A stretch of 33,021 bases of DNA from Candidatus Krumholzibacteriia bacterium (GTDB taxonomy: Bacteria; Krumholzibacteriota; Krumholzibacteriia; Krumholzibacteriales; Krumholzibacteriaceae): the NCBI GenBank assembly GCA_025453655.1, contig JALOPX010000010.1, forward strand, positions 1 through 33,021, given 5' to 3'. Within the stretch, counting starts at the first letter, position 1; every line of letters starts with the position of its first letter. The position numbers and the translations under genes were made by a program. The notes under the pieces were generated by a model. It saw nothing but the letters and a program-made list of their open reading frames with translations, was not told the DNA's origin and made no database searches. Positions 32,579 to 33,021 of this stretch are shown here, one piece after another.

Positions 32579-33021
32579 ATGTATCGAAGGTCAATCCTGA
32601 ACGGTTTGGCGCCACTCGTTACTCTTTGTATCGTCGTCATGTTCTCTTCGTGTGGAGACGACAAGGGTACGAATCCGGTGGACAACGGTGATTTTTCGAT
32701 GATACTGGTCCCTGCCACATCCGGTTATCCGATGGGGTATGCAGGGATAGCCGGCGATGAAGAACCGGTCCATACGGTATCGCTGGATGATTTTCAGATA
32801 TCTAATTTTCAGATATCTAGATACGAAACTACTTATCAATTGTGGCGGGAGGTCAGGGATTGGGCTGTATCGAATGGCTATGCCTTTGAGCATTCGGGCA
32901 CGATGGGTTCAACTGGAGACGCAACCGCATACAATCACCCCGTAACGAACATTTGTTGGTATGATTGTATAGCCTGGTGCAACGCGTATTCCGAAAAAGA
33001 AGATCTCGCACCTGTGTATTA
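32579..33021 (+). CDS. SUMF1/FGE-fold lipoprotein, 3' end outside window
   Basis: The open frame runs to the right edge with 147 codons visible. The leader ends FSSC, a lipobox with C25. The mature part begins MILVPATSGYPMGY and continues to NHPVTNICWYDCIAWCNAYSE, a pattern typical of formylglycine-generating-enzyme/SUMF1-fold proteins. The AAGG site suits ATG 32579 better than ATG 32573. Many such lipoproteins in this phylum group have no sulfatase partner, and the catalytic cysteines of true FGE would lie beyond the edge. Its GC content is visibly lower than the rest of the window, which suggests different origin. Confidence 0.8.
   Translation, partial: MYRRSILNGLAPLVTLCIVVMFSSCGDDKGTNPVDNGDFSMILVPATSGYPMGYAGIAGDEEPVHTVSLDDFQISNFQISRYETTYQLWREVRDWAVSNGYAFEHSGTMGSTGDATAYNHPVTNICWYDCIAWCNAYSEKEDLAPVY
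32790..32819 (+). repeat. Perfect 15-bp tandem duplication
   Basis: ATTTTCAGATATCTA occurs at 32790-32804 and again at 32805-32819 with no mismatch. Being a multiple of three, it repeats five residues (FQIS plus one) in the lipoprotein frame without breaking it. Confidence 0.9.

Noticed and set aside
32579-33021. Assignment as a true formylglycine-generating enzyme
   Set aside because: No sulfatase is in the window, the catalytic cysteines are beyond the edge, and a lipoprotein signal is more typical of non-catalytic SUMF1-fold proteins.
1-33021. CRISPR arrays or prophage modules
   Set aside because: No regularly spaced repeats of CRISPR type, and no integrase, capsid or lysis genes, were seen.

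Overview
The window is GC-rich bacterial DNA in which arginine is mostly written AGG. It carries lipoproteins, a TonB-dependent receptor and a porin, so the cell has an outer membrane. Several secreted proteins end in a FlgD-type C-terminal domain of the kind used for surface sorting in the FCB supergroup. Together these suggest an uncultivated FCB-type lineage (Krumholzibacteriota/Eisenbacteria-like). That placement is an inference from style, not from a marker gene.

Positions 1-1610 hold the end of a bleomycin-hydrolase/PepC-type cysteine peptidase and an exported metallo-beta-lactamase-fold hydrolase. Positions 1784-6703 hold a two-gene signalling operon. Its first product is an apparent membrane sensor made of a seven-repeat FG-GAP propeller, an ASPIC/UnbV module, membrane helices and a histidine-kinase-type ATPase domain without a recognisable H-box. 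Its second is an NtrC-like response regulator whose GAFTGA loop is replaced. This pair is the strongest candidate for an undescribed system. An ~820 bp gene-free stretch follows, with dense hairpins including two GNRA tetraloops.

Positions 7431-16323 are a complete Pho module: phoB-phoR, a porin, pstS-pstC-pstA-pstB and phoU. Arrays of heptamers at exact 11-bp spacing precede phoB, the porin and pstS, giving a readable Pho-box code (CCTNACA-like). A hairpin separates pstS from pstC, and PstA carries a long periplasmic insert.

Positions 16382-20270 (minus strand) are a cobalamin-uptake unit: promoter, cobalamin riboswitch, intrinsic terminator, a BtuB-like receptor and a secreted beta-propeller that looks like a functional counterpart of Bacteroides BtuG. 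Positions 20293-25043 (minus) hold two large exported proteins of unknown function in one operon. Positions 25222-26359 hold a pentapeptide-repeat protein and a small acidic helical partner.

Positions 26419-29444 (minus) hold a secreted hypothetical protein, a promoter-to-terminator non-coding RNA candidate, a GT4 glycosyltransferase and a SAM methyltransferase. Positions 29620-32231 hold a second small RNA candidate, tRNA-Arg(TCT), an ABC-2 exporter pair and tRNA-His(GTG). The window ends in lower-GC DNA with an IS3-type orfA remnant and the start of a SUMF1/FGE-fold lipoprotein with a recent in-frame tandem duplication.
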